Shown here piece by piece: positions 45,073-57,532 of a stretch of DNA of 64,000 bases. Both the position numbers and the translations under genes were made by a program. Source of the DNA: Diadema setosum (lineage: Eukaryota; Echinodermata; Echinoidea; Diadematoida; Diadematidae). Every line of letters begins with the position of its first letter. The first letter of the stretch is position 1. Below the pieces are notes generated by a model. That model did no database searches. It was not told the origin of the DNA and was given only the letters and a program-made list of their open reading frames with translations. Location: the NCBI RefSeq assembly GCF_964275005.1, contig NC_092701.1, positions 37,525,020 to 37,589,019 of the forward strand. The letters are read 5' to 3'.

Positions 45073-45658
45073 GCTACAGTCACACACGGCCGGATTTCGA
45101 ACCGGGTCCACAAGGAATTAAAACCGTATCGACCCGGTTCGAGCCGTAGAAACCCGCACTGACCCGCATCGTAACCCGTGTCAATTCCTGATGGATTCCG
45201 GGGGCTATACGATACGGCCGTGAAAATGTTTTGGTCATGTTTAATGGATTTCAATTTCGTATTGATATCCGAATTGACCCGGTTCGAACCGCATTGACTC
45301 GCATCGACCCGCTGCAACCCGCAGAGTTATAAAACCGTAAGGACTCTTGCCGTATACCGCATTGCCTTCATGCAACGGATGATGACAATTGGTTAACATC
45401 CGGGTCGGTACGGGTCGATGTACGGGTCGAAAAGGATTCAGTTAATGATTTAGAGCAGATTTATATACGGTTCAATATGGGTCAATACGGGTCTCTTCGG
45501 ATGGAACCGGGTCGATACGGTTTTGATTCCTTATGGACCCGGTTCGAAATCCGACCGGGTTTGACTGTAGCATAAATTACCCTCCATTCCAGGACTAATC
45601 CCGCTCATTTTCATCCGGATCAAATCCGTTTTGTGACCCGGCCGTGTGTGACTGTAGC
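45073..45658. mobile_element. 586-bp inverted-repeat element
   Basis: The termini GCTACAGTCACACACGGCCGG and its inverse are perfect over about 20 bp. An additional internal terminus-like copy lies near 45565-45583 (TTTGACTGTAGCATAAA). The body is composed of 'gacccggttcgaa/cgggtcgatacgg' phrases in both orientations, so much of the element folds on itself. No transposase is present and no certain target duplication is seen. Confidence 0.75.
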
Positions 45659-46289
45659 ATAAACTAGCTAGAAGAGGACCCCCGTTAGGTGCATTCTTTT
45701 GTTGTCATTGATTCTCTCCCACCAGTTTTAAGTCTAGCTCTTCGTCTTTCTTGAAAATTATTGTTGAGTAGTGTTCGTTATCACTATTTTTTCTAAACCT
45801 TCAACATGTTTCCTGAAGAGACATTTATAGATTATGTTGGTTGCTACATAGTGCTGATGATCCTGGTTTGTGGCATGTTAGGGTAGGGTTTTTGTTGTTG
45901 TTGTTGCTATTGTTCATCACACACGGAGAAAAAAAAAGAGGCAAGCAAGAGGAAAAAAGAAAATTAAGTAATAGCAAAACTTCCTGTTAGTGGTATGATA
46001 CTGCAGCAAAAACCGGACGATTGGCTGATACGTATTATTGTCACTGATGTAAACTGCTGCTGTCTGAGCGAAACTGCTGCGCTGTCTTTTCTTTTGTTAA
46101 AAAAAAAAATACTCGTCCTGGCCTTGCTCGTGTATATCAACTTTTCTTCTGTCCTTGCTTCCATCTTCGTTAATCCCTAGCTTACGGCCTCGCTATCCGT
46201 CCTCGCTAAATCCTTGCATTCCGACTTCACATTTCTTCTTCGTCTTCTTCTTCTTCTTCTTCCTCTTCTTCTGTCGTATATGATGCAAT

Positions 46290-47030
46290 ACAACGGGGTG
46301 GGTGAGGGGTTATAGCTAACTCTCAGTATAAAAGGTCGAAAAATAGTCCGAGCTTAAGTTAGTCCGCTCTAGGGGGGTGGATCAGGTCAGTTTCAGGTCC
46401 GAGCTAACTTCAGTATAAAAGGTACGAGAGTTTAAATAGCTCGGGCTAAGTCCACTGACCCGTGACCGGAAATCGTGTACGGTGCTTCCGGGTTGCCAAT
46501 ATGTATTACGTTTACTGCTGTACTGTACGCTGTTCGGTAAAACTCCTAGTGAACTCTTTGAACTAGCAAACGGCATGATTAAATCTTGAGAAACAAAAAA
46601 ATAGACAGGTGCAGTGCGTACACTATAGGATGTAGCCTTTTGTCAAGGCCCTCTCGCTGTAATGGGCGAGCGAAGCGAGCCCAGCCGAGCGCGCCAGCCT
46701 CGCGCAACCCCACTCAGCTGGGCTCTCTTCACCATACAGCGAGAGGGCCTTGACAAAAGGCTATACAGGATGCCGATGACTGGTTGGATTTCGCGAGTAA
46801 CGTATAACAGTGGAACTGAATTCGTACTCGTAAAAGTAAGCATGAAAACTGTCACTGAATTTTCGCTCTGCTGGTGGGAAGGACAGCAGGCTGAGGTGGG
46901 GGGCGATAGGTCTGGTCTCGCACGTAACCTTGGGTGGTCGAGAATGGCAGTATAAAACGACTTGGCCCGAGCTAAAGTTAGCTCGCTTCAGAAGCGAGCT
47001 AAAAGTCGTGGGCAGTATAAAAGGAGTATC
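46290..47030. repeat. Cluster of 'cagtataaaagg' inverted repeats
   Basis: The phrase CAGTATAAAAGG or AGTATAAAA recurs near 46325, 46412, 46949 and 47014 together with GAGCTAAcTT/AAGTTAGCTC words. A hairpin near 46968-47000 pairs TTAGCTCGCTTC with GAAGCGAGCTAA. It is probably one or two MITEs, with the 131-bp element nested inside. Confidence 0.5.
46633..46763. mobile_element. 131-bp MITE with 29-bp perfect inverted ends
   Basis: Ends 46633-46661 and 46735-46763 are exact inverse copies (TAGCCTTTTGTCAAGGCCCT...). The flanks TATAGGATG (46624-46632) and TACAGGATG (46764-46772) are a 9-bp target duplication with one mismatch. A 9-bp duplication points to the Mutator-like type, as for the 6.2-kb element. 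The centre is GC-rich. Confidence 0.85.
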
Positions 47031-47186
47031 AGCTGCGGATCCAGTTCAGGGCAGCATCACTTGCTTGACTTTGGGCAAGATGGCCGCAGTCACACGGGCT
47101 AGCCGAGAACCCCCATTTGTGTAGTCGTTGCCTGTCCTTCCATTGAGGGTTCGGATGCGGTTTATGGTGAGCCACTGTTTCCGACG

Positions 47187-47300
47187 GAAGTTGAAGTATG
47201 GAGTCTCTTCCACCTCCCTGTTCGCAAAAAGGAAGCCATCTTGCTCAAAATACCTCAGATCAAAGAGGTGGAAGAGTCTCTTTCCACCTCCCTGCTCAGA
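47187..47300. repeat. CCACCTCCCTG hairpin cluster
   Basis: The phrase 'tcttTCCACCTCCCTG' appears twice (about 47208 and 47280) with the inverse AGAGGTGGAAGAG between them. The same phrase recurs at 56046. It is related in design to the AAGGAGGT palindromes near 19158. Confidence 0.5.
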
Positions 47301-47569
47301 CTCATTAGTGGTTTGGATTTCTTCTTTTTTTAAACCCCTAATCCCGTCTCCTTATTATTTTTTTTGTTCCCTTTCAAACCATAGACAAGGACAGACTAAT
47401 TTATAGTTCAGAATTTGAAAAACAAAAAGAAGCCCTGAACAACATGATAAGACGGTATCCTTACTGTTTTAAAACATTACGAATTTCATATTGATCGAAT
47501 TTTAAATGTTTGATGTCTCTATAACGATGTGTTGTCCCTGAGGTTATGAAAGTTTCAAGGTAATTCCCG

Positions 47570-48093
47570 TTTATAACAAGAGACCCGGGGGGTCTCGCGC
47601 ATTCTTGCAGATCTGAGAACTTTGCAAACTGGGGGGGGGGGGGGGGGGGCAGCTTTTTGAGATTCTGTGGGGCATGGTGTCCGTGTATTCCATAACACTG
47701 GTAAAACTACCTGCCAATTACAGGGTCTACTTTGTATTTCGAAAACTTAAGAATGCAGTTAAAAAATAAACAAACAACCTTTAGTTTAATGTAAAAATTG
47801 CCCCGATCTCACTCATTCAACCCCGGACAATCCCTGGATCTACTATAACCATTGATAACTGACCTTTACAGTGTATTCACTATTGTATTACTTAGAGTAT
47901 TTCCAGTTTTAAACAACATAATTTTTTCCTTTTTTTGTTGAAACAGGAGGTTCTGTGGTCCTTGTATAAAGTACATCTATAGATAGAGTAGCTATAGATA
48001 GCCCATTATAATAACGCACTGGTTTCGGTGACGAAGTTGACCATGTGTTTTCAAGAAGACGAATAAGATATGCTGGCTCAGGTGAGCTAAAGA
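47570..48093 (+). repeat. Short copy of the satellite-associated element
   Basis: It starts AACAAGAGACCCGGGGGGTC (hairpin), has a G-run of about 19 near 47631-47649, and ends GGCTCAGGTGAGCTAAAG near 48073-48090. It has the same ends as the copy at 31226-31715 but different internal sequence. Confidence 0.55.
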
Positions 48094-48239
48094 AAAAGAT
48101 GAAATGAGATTAAGATGTTTGTATATAAAGGCATGTAGGTCAATATCCCTGCTAGCCTTTACTTCGGAATTACTAGAAAAGGTTACACTCAAGGTTATTG
48201 AAGTTTTTAGATACTAATAAACTAATTTCTGATTTTATC

Positions 48240-48400
48240 AATTTTCTTTTTAGCAAAAGATACATCTCGTACAATTCCTACCTTTCTTGAAAGAGTCTCA
48301 GAAGTTATAGATAAATTTTATCAAAATACTTGTGTCTTGAGGGACTTTTAAAAAGGTATTTGATACCATCGACCACATGTATGTAGCCCACCTCTCGCTC
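48240..48400 (+). mobile_element. Possible LINE RT scrap
   Basis: A short translation resembles FLERVSEVIDKFYQN followed by FDTIDH across a frame change, like the RT segment before the first catalytic aspartate. Too short to assign. Confidence 0.3.
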
Positions 48401-48415
48401 ATTCGCACTCGTAGA

Positions 48416-48472
48416 CCTTAGATGGAGAGAGAGAGATGGCAGACTTCTTGTGGTGAAAAGCAAGTCTTGAAT
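48416..48472 (+). repeat. 57-bp direct repeat, left copy
   Basis: CCTTAGATGGAGAGAGAG...AAGCAAGTCTTGAAT, nearly identical to 52917-52975 and in the same orientation. Flanking sequences on the outside and inside do not match, except for GCACTC just before. Confidence 0.9.
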
Positions 48473-49135
48473 CTTTTATTCCGTTAATGACCAAATGAAT
48501 ACTCAAATGATGAAACACAAAACAACTTATAAACAAAATCATGTACGACAATTACGGCTCTATGTCAGCACACCGTGTTTACACAACATCTGCTTAGTGC
48601 AACCAGCCTGTAATTACGAATGATAACTGCTCACTCTGTGTGAAACAAAATAACATATGTGATATACTCTCTTATTTGTCTGCCTACCCTATCCCCAGCT
48701 GTAAACAACTAAATTGATACACCCTTCTTGATTTAGCTGTAAAGCGGTTACTCATTAGGTATATGCCTTATAACACAATCTCTCACTGATCCCTTTCCTA
48801 TCTCTATTACTGATTACATCCCATAGAGCTGTGCGATAGGTAAGAATGCAGTTCTATGTTACATCTATATCAATGCCTATAACTCATTGGTGCTACAAAT
48901 AAACAAATCATAATTAGTCATAAAATTACAACTCACTTAATCTAACTTCAACATTATTCCAATCAATTTATCCTGCCAACTCATTATGTAACTAATTAAA
49001 AAAAATGTTTGTTCTTTTATCTAAACCATTCTGTTCCAAAACAAATAAAAATCCACATGGAAATAGCCCTTAAACTTATTCCTTCTCACTTCAAAACAAT
49101 TCGATGACTCAAATGACTGGATTCTTTCAGGCTAC
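48473..49135. other. AT-rich DNA between direct repeat and LINE
   Basis: No coding signal is recognised. It may belong to the unit bounded by the direct repeats. Confidence 0.3.
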
Positions 49136-51405
49136 ATATAATAACCAACATAGGCCCCAATCTCGCCTCAACAATACTTCCAAACGCTGGAAATTTTACA
49201 GATTACCTTCCAGAAAGTAATAATAATTCTTTATTTTTTACTCCCACGAATGAAAATGAAATACTGAATATTGTTCGATCTTTTAAGTCGAGTAGATCTT
49301 GTGGCCATGATGGATTAAGTATGCATTTACTAAAACAAATAATACATTTTTTAGTAACCCCCATAGTACATATTTGTAACTTATCATTATCTACTGGGAT
49401 CTTCCCAAATTCTTTAAAGATTGCGAAAGTAATCCCTATTCACAAAAAAGATGATGCGTCCCAAATAAAGAATTATCGTCCAATTTCATTATTGCCCGTC
49501 ATTTCCAAAATCCTTGAAAAGATTGCACATGAACGTTTGTATAAGTTTCTGGTTGATAACCACATTTTAAATCCTAACCAATTTGGCTTTCGCAAAGGTT
49601 TTTCTACAGATTTTGCAATCATTCAAACTTGCGACAAAATTATCGATTCTATCGCGAACAAACAGCACGTGATAGGAGTTTTTGTGGACCTGAGCAAGGC
49701 CTTTGATACAATAGACAATGGAATTTTATTAAAAAAGCTACATAATTATGGCATAAGAGGAATAGTTCTTTCCTGGTTCCGAGATTATTTATCCCAACGT
49801 CAGCAATACGTAGCATTTCATTCAAGTACCTCGCTTAAGTCATATATTACTTGCGGTGTACCACAGGGATCCATTTTAGGACCTCTACTTTTTCTTATAT
49901 ATATCAACGATATCATAAATTCCTCAACCCTTCTCACCTATGTATTATTCGCGGACGATACCAGTGTCTTCTACTCTCACAACTGTTTAAGCACACTAGT
50001 TGATATACTTAATTCTGAGCTTGCAAAAATTTCTACATGGTTTAAATGCAATAAATTATCACTAAATATAGATAAAACGTGTTTTATAAATTTCAATACT
50101 TCACATTTGCAACCGATAATGCCTAATAACATTATTATTGATGGTATGCCCATTATTGGAAAAAAATCAACCAAGTTCTTAGGGGTAACCCTTGACTCCA
50201 ACTTAAATTGGAATAACCACATTGACAATATAACCACATTAATATCCAAAGCCATTGGAATACTTCGGAGAGTAAAATATTTTGTAACGGAAAAAGTACT
50301 CATTATGTTATACAATGCATTAATCTTACCGTACATTAATTATTGTAATGTTGTCTGGGGAAACTGTAATAAAACCAAAGTAAATGTTATTTTTCTTTTA
50401 CAGAAAAAGGCAATAAGAATATGTACCAACTCACATTATCTAGAACATACTGATCCATTATTCCTTAGACTAAAAGTTCTTAAAGTTGACGATATACACA
50501 AATTTCAAACAGCAATATTTATGTTCAAATACACGCAAAATCTACTCCCACTCTTCCACAACGCATTTTCCCTTAACAGGGATGTCCATGCTTACCCCAC
50601 GCGCCATCGTAATGATTTCCATTTGAATAACCCTAAACTCCTATTAGCTCAAAAATCAATTCGGCATAACGGGCCTGATATTTGGAATTCACTCCCTCTC
50701 CACATTAAACAGTGCACATCTCTCTATTCCTTTAAGGCAAATACAAAGAAATATTTCTTGGCACAATATCATACGGTACAGTAATCATTAAACATGTACC
50801 TCTTATACTCAACAACAAGGCAATATTTTGGTCCACCCCCTTTTCCTTTTCTTTTACTTTGCTGCTTGACCCTTCGCCCATATTATAACATATCCAATCA
50901 TTTTCTTAGAAGTGCTGACCATCAACACTTTCGCGCTTCATCACCTGCACACGCACTCACAGGCACCACTCCTGTTTACCAAGTAATTGTATAAAACTGG
51001 ATTTACACGCTCTTTAACATGGCCCATCTGTATTAGTGTTCAAGTACTACAATAAAAAATGGTAATTTAACTCTGGCTGTCCGTCTGTTCAAGCACGGCT
51101 TATAACGGCGGCCCTCTGCATCATATGTATATATTATATATTGTACTGTGAATTAAGTCATTATTGGCCATATAAACATTTTGTATGTTATTTAACGTTT
51201 CATTTGTCTTTACATACAAAATATGACTTACTATGTAATATGTCGATAATTTTCAGAATTGTATTTGTGTAATTGAACCTGCCTTTGTTATTTTTGTTAT
51301 TCTGAAAGAAAATATGAAATGCAGAAAATAAAATCTTTTCAAATAAATGTGAAAATATATCTACCCGGCAAAAAAAAAAAATAAAAAAAAAATAAAAAAT
51401 AACAC
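49136..51405 (+). mobile_element. 5'-truncated CR1-type LINE with intact RT frame
   Basis: The reading frame enters from about 49140 (THIGPNLAST-like linker, NENEILNIVRSFK) and stays open to the stop at 50784. From the first ATG (49321) it is 487 codons. RT motifs in order: IPIHKKDDASQIKNYRPISL, NQFGFRKGFSTDFAI, VFVDLSKAFDTIDNG, CGVPQGSILGPLLFLIYIND, VLFADDTSVFYSHN, KFLGVTLDSNLNW, then the CR1-type C-terminus YPTRHRNDFHL and WNSLPLHIKQCTSLYSFK. The endonuclease is absent through 5' truncation. A 3' UTR of about 600 bp ends in an A-rich tail (51370-51405). The uninterrupted frame implies a young insertion. Confidence 0.9.
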
Positions 51406-52916
51406 TGACATTTGTTGTAAATTTCTACTACCAATCTGCACTGACTGGTTCTTTTCTAACTTGTCTTCCTGAACTAAAATAAAACAAAACACCTCCTCTC
51501 TTTTCCCCAGCACTCTTCGAGATGGCTCCTCAAAAGGAGGAGATAAACTCTCTCACTTTCCCAAGTGGTGTCCAAAACTTAAAACAAGGACTTTGTTTAG
51601 GCAGGGGGAAGAAAGTAGCAAGCTATCTACACTGCCGAGGTACAGAGTTATCTCAACCTTGGCGAGAGGCAGGAGAGGAGTGACCACATCACATCAACAT
51701 CCGACCACAGGGCTGGAGCGAGAACCACTGGCTCGCTGGTGTGCATACCGGTGGTTTTCACTCCGGCAGTGGGAGGAGTATTCACACTCTAATTCTAGTT
51801 CCGTCTCCCCCATCACACTTGTATACCTAATAATAACCCTACTTATTTCTGCTGACACCTATAACACACAACTCAATTTCATTAGCGAAAATACAATCCT
51901 GTATTATCATATACTGTAACACTTCAAAACTTAAAAAGGAGTATCTAACTTAGAATTGTGTGAGACAGTCATCTATTACTCATCCCTCAACCTGGATTGT
52001 CAAATTATGGCACACGGTATCTACACTACACACAATTATAACATTCAACACCAGTCTCAACATATTCCCTCGAGGGACATTCCCGATACGCTGTCTCATG
52101 TGGTGTATTAGTCTTCCCGTGTGAAAGTACCCCTAGCCCATCAAACTGTTATCTTTTCCACTGCGTATCTTTCTTTGGAGACCACTGAGGTTTCTTCGTC
52201 TTGATGGAGTCTGTTAGAATGAAGTGTACAAACTGACTGACTTTTCTTCACTGCAGTGTCTAATTCTACAGTCTTATATGCCCTGACATTGCAATGCACA
52301 TTGAGCCACATTATTACATTAGCCACATGCATACCATCCCTACATACACATACACACATAACAACTCGCAATATTTTCTAGAACAATTATTGAACAGGCC
52401 CACATTATATACCTTCATGTACGCCTCACATGAGTACTGCAATTTTTTAATGACAATATACAACACTATACTCTGTAGTTTTAGTTTTACTGAGTTATAG
52501 GATAATTTGTGAAACGTATTTGATAACTGACATAATTATCCCGTTTCCTTCGTCAGTTTACAGAGTACAATATAACAAAGGACATTATTTTCATGAGACA
52601 ATCGCAAGACATGTAAAGCTTAACTGACCAAGTGGTCCATTTTTAAGGCAATTAATCTACTGGCTATTCACAATGAAACCATATTGGTAATGGCCAACTC
52701 GGCTGCATTTATCGAATTTGTAGAATTTCTCAGGCTTGCCATTTATGTCTCAACTTTTGTAACCTGCGTAGAGTGCTCTCTTGGAATCCATTCTTTTGTA
52801 TACCTTCAATAGCATCTACTCAGGATAAAATGTCTACTTCTGATGATATTAGTTGCTCACTATTCAAATCTTTACCAAATAATTGTAGCAAATATACCAT
52901 AAAATGTTTGCACTCA
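51406..52916. other. Intergenic DNA between LINE and right direct repeat
   Basis: I recognise no gene. Frames at 51593-51919 and 52141-52371 lack motifs. An LTR or other unit structure is not evident. Confidence 0.3.
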
Positions 52917-52975
52917 CCTTAGATGGAGAGAGAGAGAGATGGCAGACTTCTTGTGGTGAAAAGCAAGTCTTGAAT
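52917..52975 (+). repeat. 59-bp direct repeat, right copy
   Basis: Matches 48416-48472 with one extra GA dinucleotide. Confidence 0.9.
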
Positions 52976-53228
52976 GCTTTCACCCCGCAGAGGAGACAAC
53001 CCCAAAGAAAGTGTTGGACTCTTCCATTCGAAGATGGGGTGCCAGGGTCAATCTCTGGAGGGGTTACCTCTTGCTAATATTTTAGCAATATGTGGGCTTG
53101 CCCACATGTATATAGGGCCTACTTCGTCTTCCACTAATGGTATAATTTTGAGGAAGGGCTTGGAGTGATTCAAGAGTGATCCTTATTACACTGCATGGTA
53201 CTGTTTACTCGTCCTGATTTTACACAAC

Positions 53229-53345
53229 ATCATCATCATCATCATCATCATCATCATAATAATAATAATAATGTCTTATTTATCCAGGGTAGCCCCTTCA
53301 GTGTTACCACTGCTCTACCAGAGGGCCCTGCTTTGATTAAAGACT
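53229..53345 (+). repeat. (CAT)n(AAT)n with linked repeat
   Basis: A microsatellite at 53229-53271 is followed by GTCTTATTTATCCAGGGTAGCC...CTACCAGAGGGCCC, which has the form of a microsatellite-linked interspersed repeat. Confidence 0.6.
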
Positions 53346-53399
53346 TAACATTGATTAAAGGGATGATAAAGTTTTGGTTAAGATGGGGCTTCAGGTTTT

Positions 53400-53880
53400 C
53401 AACGTCCTTTGATGATTTTTTTTTTTTTTTTTTTGGCCTAAAAAGAACTCAAACTTTGTTTGATAAAAATTGATTTTGAAATGGCCGGCTGAGATATCGA
53501 AAACAAAGCGTTCCTATGGCTGGACCCACCTAGGATTGCTTTGTTTTACTTTTCTTCTTGATATCTTAGCCATTTCAAAACCAAATGCATCAAATAAACT
53601 TTGAATTCCTCTATGCTCTTTAACATTATAGGCCTAAAGTAGTTTCTAAGTACCTTGCAAAAAGTTAAAAGCTGAATCCTCACCTCAACCAATTAATACT
53701 ATAGGCCTACTATCCCTTTGTTTTACTTTGTTTTTGGATATCTCAGCCATTTCAAAACCGATTTCCATCGAATAAACTTTTGATACCTCTTAGAACTGCA
53801 TGCTCTTTGACATCTCATAGAGTGGTTTCTGAATATCTCGCAAAACGTTAAAAGCTAAATCCTCACCTCGACCAGAACTG
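53400..53880. repeat. Inverted and tandem repeat around 'gatatctcagccatttcaaaacc'
   Basis: Two direct units (about 53545-53690 and 53715-53870) share GATATCTyAGCCATTTCAAA, AATAAACTTT and GTTAAAAGCTrAATCCTCACC. An inverse copy lies at about 53450-53510. A T-run of about 18 is at 53417-53434. Confidence 0.65.
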
Positions 53881-55440
53881 CAGATGTACACACCCTTTAA
53901 ACTGAATTTAAACATGTCGTCATATTACAGCAGCAACGGGAACCTTTATCTAGACAGACAGCGGATCAATCGTTTGCACTTTGTTTCTGCCACTATCCAG
54001 ATCTCTAACGGACATTATCTGTTATCTCCGTAAGCCATCACTCTAGAGACACTGTTTGCTCTGCTACTCTTAATTGTGTCTACCGAGCACACGACATCCC
54101 CTTTCCTATTACAGGTGACAACATTCAGCTGGAAAATGCCTGCATACCGGTACGTAGCCTATATGTCCGAATCAGAGTGCGAGTGTGTATAATAATACGT
54201 AGTACGTATGTATGGTCAGGGGAGTGAGACACCTCCCTGGTATGGTGGCACATGTTCGAGCTTCGGCTTCATTTTGTACAACGTGAGTGGGCCAGTGAGA
54301 TGCTGTAAGCACATTTGCTTGCGTGAGAGCATGGACAGTGCTATACTACTAGCCCAGCTCACCTCTTCTTTCTGCGGGAAGCCTGACTGCGACCAGCCCG
54401 AACGCTCCCATCTCCATGCACAGCATAAGTTGGAGCTACCCGGGGTTACGGGAAGCCCAGAGGAGGAGGCATCTACTAGTAAATGTACAAGGTTAATGGT
54501 GTGCTCACATTCCAAAGATGATTGTTTAGTCGGTCCGCTTGCACTGATTTTTTGATGAACCGTTTCTTGATTCTATTCATTAAATGACATACAGAACAGT
54601 CAACTGCACGTCTATTAGCGTTGACGTGTCATGAGTAAAAACTAAATAGGCCTATAGCTACCAAACATACATCGCTATATACCACAAGTGAGATGGTTTC
54701 GATCTCCACATTACCGGTCGTAATATTGACAAAGAATCATCGATCGAAACAGGGAGGTGAGAGAAGTCCCTCGCTGATAGAAAACAGGACGTGTTATCTA
54801 TAAAAAAAAAAGACTTATGCCATGCCACATGTATACTACATGTAAGAAAGTGGCAGTTTTCAAGGTAAAGCATACTTGACCGTCCCATATTCATGCGTCC
54901 TCATACTTTACATCAAATACAATGAAATACAATGAATCGTATAAAGGATTTGCCTTACCTTAATATAAAGAATGAAAGGAGAATAAGCTGTGATGAGCTG
55001 CGTTACTGGTGAATTCAACCTGTGTAATGCACGCAGCTGTCCTCCGTGTTATCTTCCCTGCCCGGGTTGATCCATATACTGCATAGGGGTGTTATCCAAC
55101 CACAGATCACGAGGGACTCTGTCATGACCCATGCGACATACAAATGGGGTGGCCTCAATCGACTGAGTTGGCCTAATGACAGTGCCAGTTTGCACTATTG
55201 ATTGGGAGCAAATTTACGCCACGTCAAGAGTTACGGTGATACACCTGTACTAGTATTTGAAATGTAAGGAGGCATCATATGCGTGACTGTATACGTGCCC
55301 TTTGTAAGCATACAAACAGAATTCAATTGGCTGTCGATGAAAGGGTGCAGACAGAGTCTGAGAAAATAAAGAAATATGAGGAACACTGAGACATTATCAT
55401 AGAACATAGTTCATGTCTCTATATGCTTACTCTTAATTCG
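53881..55440. other. Intergenic DNA, no recognised gene
   Basis: A 115-codon plus-strand frame (54208-54555) overlaps a 99-codon minus-strand one. Neither has motifs I recognise. A host exon, for example a 5' exon of the upstream-facing transporter gene, is possible but unsupported. Confidence 0.25.
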
Positions 55441-55551
55441 ATAGAATGCAGAATAACAAAAGGAGTGGATCGCGTCGGCCAGAAAACAGCCTCGCGCTAA
55501 TTACGCTAAAAATGATGATTATCAATCAACGGCGTAAATCCGTTACCGAGG

Positions 55552-55665
55552 AGGGGTGGGGGGGGGGGGGGGTGATCGGCGATAGACGCCATCACCACGA
55601 TTACAAGCCCATAACCAGACCGCTGCTGCAGCCTTGGGCTGGGGGTGGGGGGGGGGGGGGGAGGC
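55552..55665. repeat. Two G-runs of 13-14 around a small hairpin region
   Basis: G-runs at about 55557-55572 and 55641-55661. As G-rich single strands they could form quadruplexes. The proline-rich minus frames are artefacts of these runs. Confidence 0.6.
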
Positions 55666-55899
55666 TTTACAAGGATCGAATGTTTGCACCCCCCACTCTT
55701 TTGCATGAAATATAAAGTGGGAGGGAAGTGGCAGCAAAAATAATCATGAAGACTTTTTGTTCTTGTTTTTGTTTTATTTTTGCTTGTCAGCCGACTTGGC
55801 GGAAAATGACACCGTAAAGGGGTTGGCTAGTAACTGATCAGTGGGAATCAGTGAGAATGCTGGGGGATGATTGTTCCAATCTTTGTGGGATTCATTTAA

Positions 55900-55902
<3 letters not shown>

Positions 55903-55960
<58 letters not shown>
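55903..55960. repeat. (TA)n microsatellite
   Basis: About 58 bp of alternating TA. Confidence 0.95.
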
Positions 55961-55961
<1 letters not shown>

Positions 55962-56036
55962 TGTTGTGTGAAAATTATTTGCTTCAGAATATTCAAGCAA
56001 TGTGCAGTTTAATGTTTCCAGGTTAGCATGCTTTTA

Positions 56037-56064
56037 CCAGGGAGGTTTTCTTCCACCTCCCTGC
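56037..56064. repeat. CAGGGAGGT hairpin
   Basis: CAGGGAGGT and ACCTCCCTG are separated by 10 bases ('tttcttcc' region). It is the same design as 19158, 19612 and 47187-47300. Confidence 0.6.
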
Positions 56065-56199
56065 TTTTACAGTGAAGGGGCGATCGTTAACGGCCCGTTA
56101 ACGATCGCGAACACGACGGGGCTTTTGTACTTTTGGGACTGACATAGAACGATCTGATATGCTCTTTTGTGGAATATTCAGAAAATTATCAATCCTCAA

Positions 56200-56610
56200 A
56201 ATGTGCAGAGTCTAAATCAATGGAAAGGAACCGAGCGGGGGGTAAATTAAAAGAGGATGAGGGAATTTTTAAATTATTAGAATTGAATTAATACATGTAG
56301 ATCTGATGCACACTGAGATGAAACATTTTGAAATCTGTCAATCTAACTGTACTAAGTCTAGAAGAAAATGACCTCTAACGGGGGAGGGGGTACCCCCCTC
56401 CCACGCGAGAGAGATTTTGAACTTTCAGAATTGAAATTCATGCAATCTGATATTTGGACAAAACGCAAGAAAATTTTCCTAATTTCGGAAATTATTGGGG
56501 GACAAGATGACATGTTTGCTGTTAATCCCCAAAGTGTACTAAAGTTTTTAATGGGAAACCAAGCGGGGAAAGAGTTGATTGAAAGAAGATATCCCCTCCC
56601 ACCCTGTGGA
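56200..56610 (-). repeat. Inverse relative of the intron 1 GC-punctuated repeat
   Basis: It contains 'gaaccgagcggggg', 'gggggagggggtaccccc', TTGAAATTCATGCAATCTGA and 'atatcccctcccaccctg', in the arrangement of 42840-43380 inverted. A (TG)n follows at about 56616-56668. Confidence 0.5.
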
Positions 56611-56688
56611 ACTCTGTGTGTGTGTTTGTTTGTGTGTATGTGTGTGTGTGTATGTGTGTGTGTGTGTGTTTAACTGAAGTGACAGACA

Positions 56689-56830
56689 GCAGGGCCCTGT
56701 TTTATCAAGATAAAGTTAGCGTTGATCGTGAAATCAACGCTAACTTCATCCAACTTAAAGTCTGCTATAACTTTAAATCAACTGCAAGTTTCCGTTTTAC
56801 GAAGAGACTTAATAGTTGATTATATATCAT
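56689..56830. mobile_element. Partial MITE, relative of 13984-14102
   Basis: It begins GGGCCCTGTTTTATCAAG, with an inner hairpin GTTAGCGTTGAT / ATCAACGCTAAC. The opposite terminus is not evident. Confidence 0.45.
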
Positions 56831-57532
56831 CACCATGACTTAATTATTGATTTAGTGAAAACTAAAAACACGGGACGAGGCTGGTTTCCGGTACTGTCTG
56901 CTTAAAAACAAAACAATACATTAAGCAAAACAAACAACAAAAACATGATTGTTTGCCATGGCCACGGATTCGTAGTCTGCTAGTGCGACGCAGTATTATT
57001 AGCGCTATACAGCCGCTGAACTAGAAGTAAAGTTTGCAACAAAACCGCAAAATACGCCGTTTTGCGTTGTATTGAAAAAAGTAGGTCGATAGATCCAGAG
57101 ATGTCGGAACTAGGGTTGGGTATTGGTATAGCAGGAGTAGATTGGTGGACTGGTAAGAAGATATGCTTTCAAGTTTCCAACAAAGTGCTTTGAGTACACC
57201 TCATTAGTTTGCGTCTTGGTTCTTGCTCAATTATGGCACAATGATTTTGAGTTGAGTGGGTATTTGAATCACTATGAAATTTCATGAGAATGATTATTGG
57301 GCCAAAGGTACAGACAGTTGAATTGCGTAAGTGAAGTTCCATCCTGATATTGCTAGAAAGTGAAAGGTAATAATATATCTCTTGTGGAAATGAGTTGAAT
57401 ATAATCAGATGCCAATGAAAAATCTCCTGTCTTTGGTGTCATGTCACAGATGCTGTCATTTTTTTATGTTGTCCAAGAAAAGCATGTATGCTCTGAATGA
57501 GCACTTTACATGAGACGTGCACAGTTCGTCGG

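Noticed and set aside
48416-52975. LTR retroelement bounded by the direct repeats
   Set aside because: The repeats are only 57-59 bp and lack TG...CA ends. The only retroelement protein inside is a non-LTR RT with its own tail.
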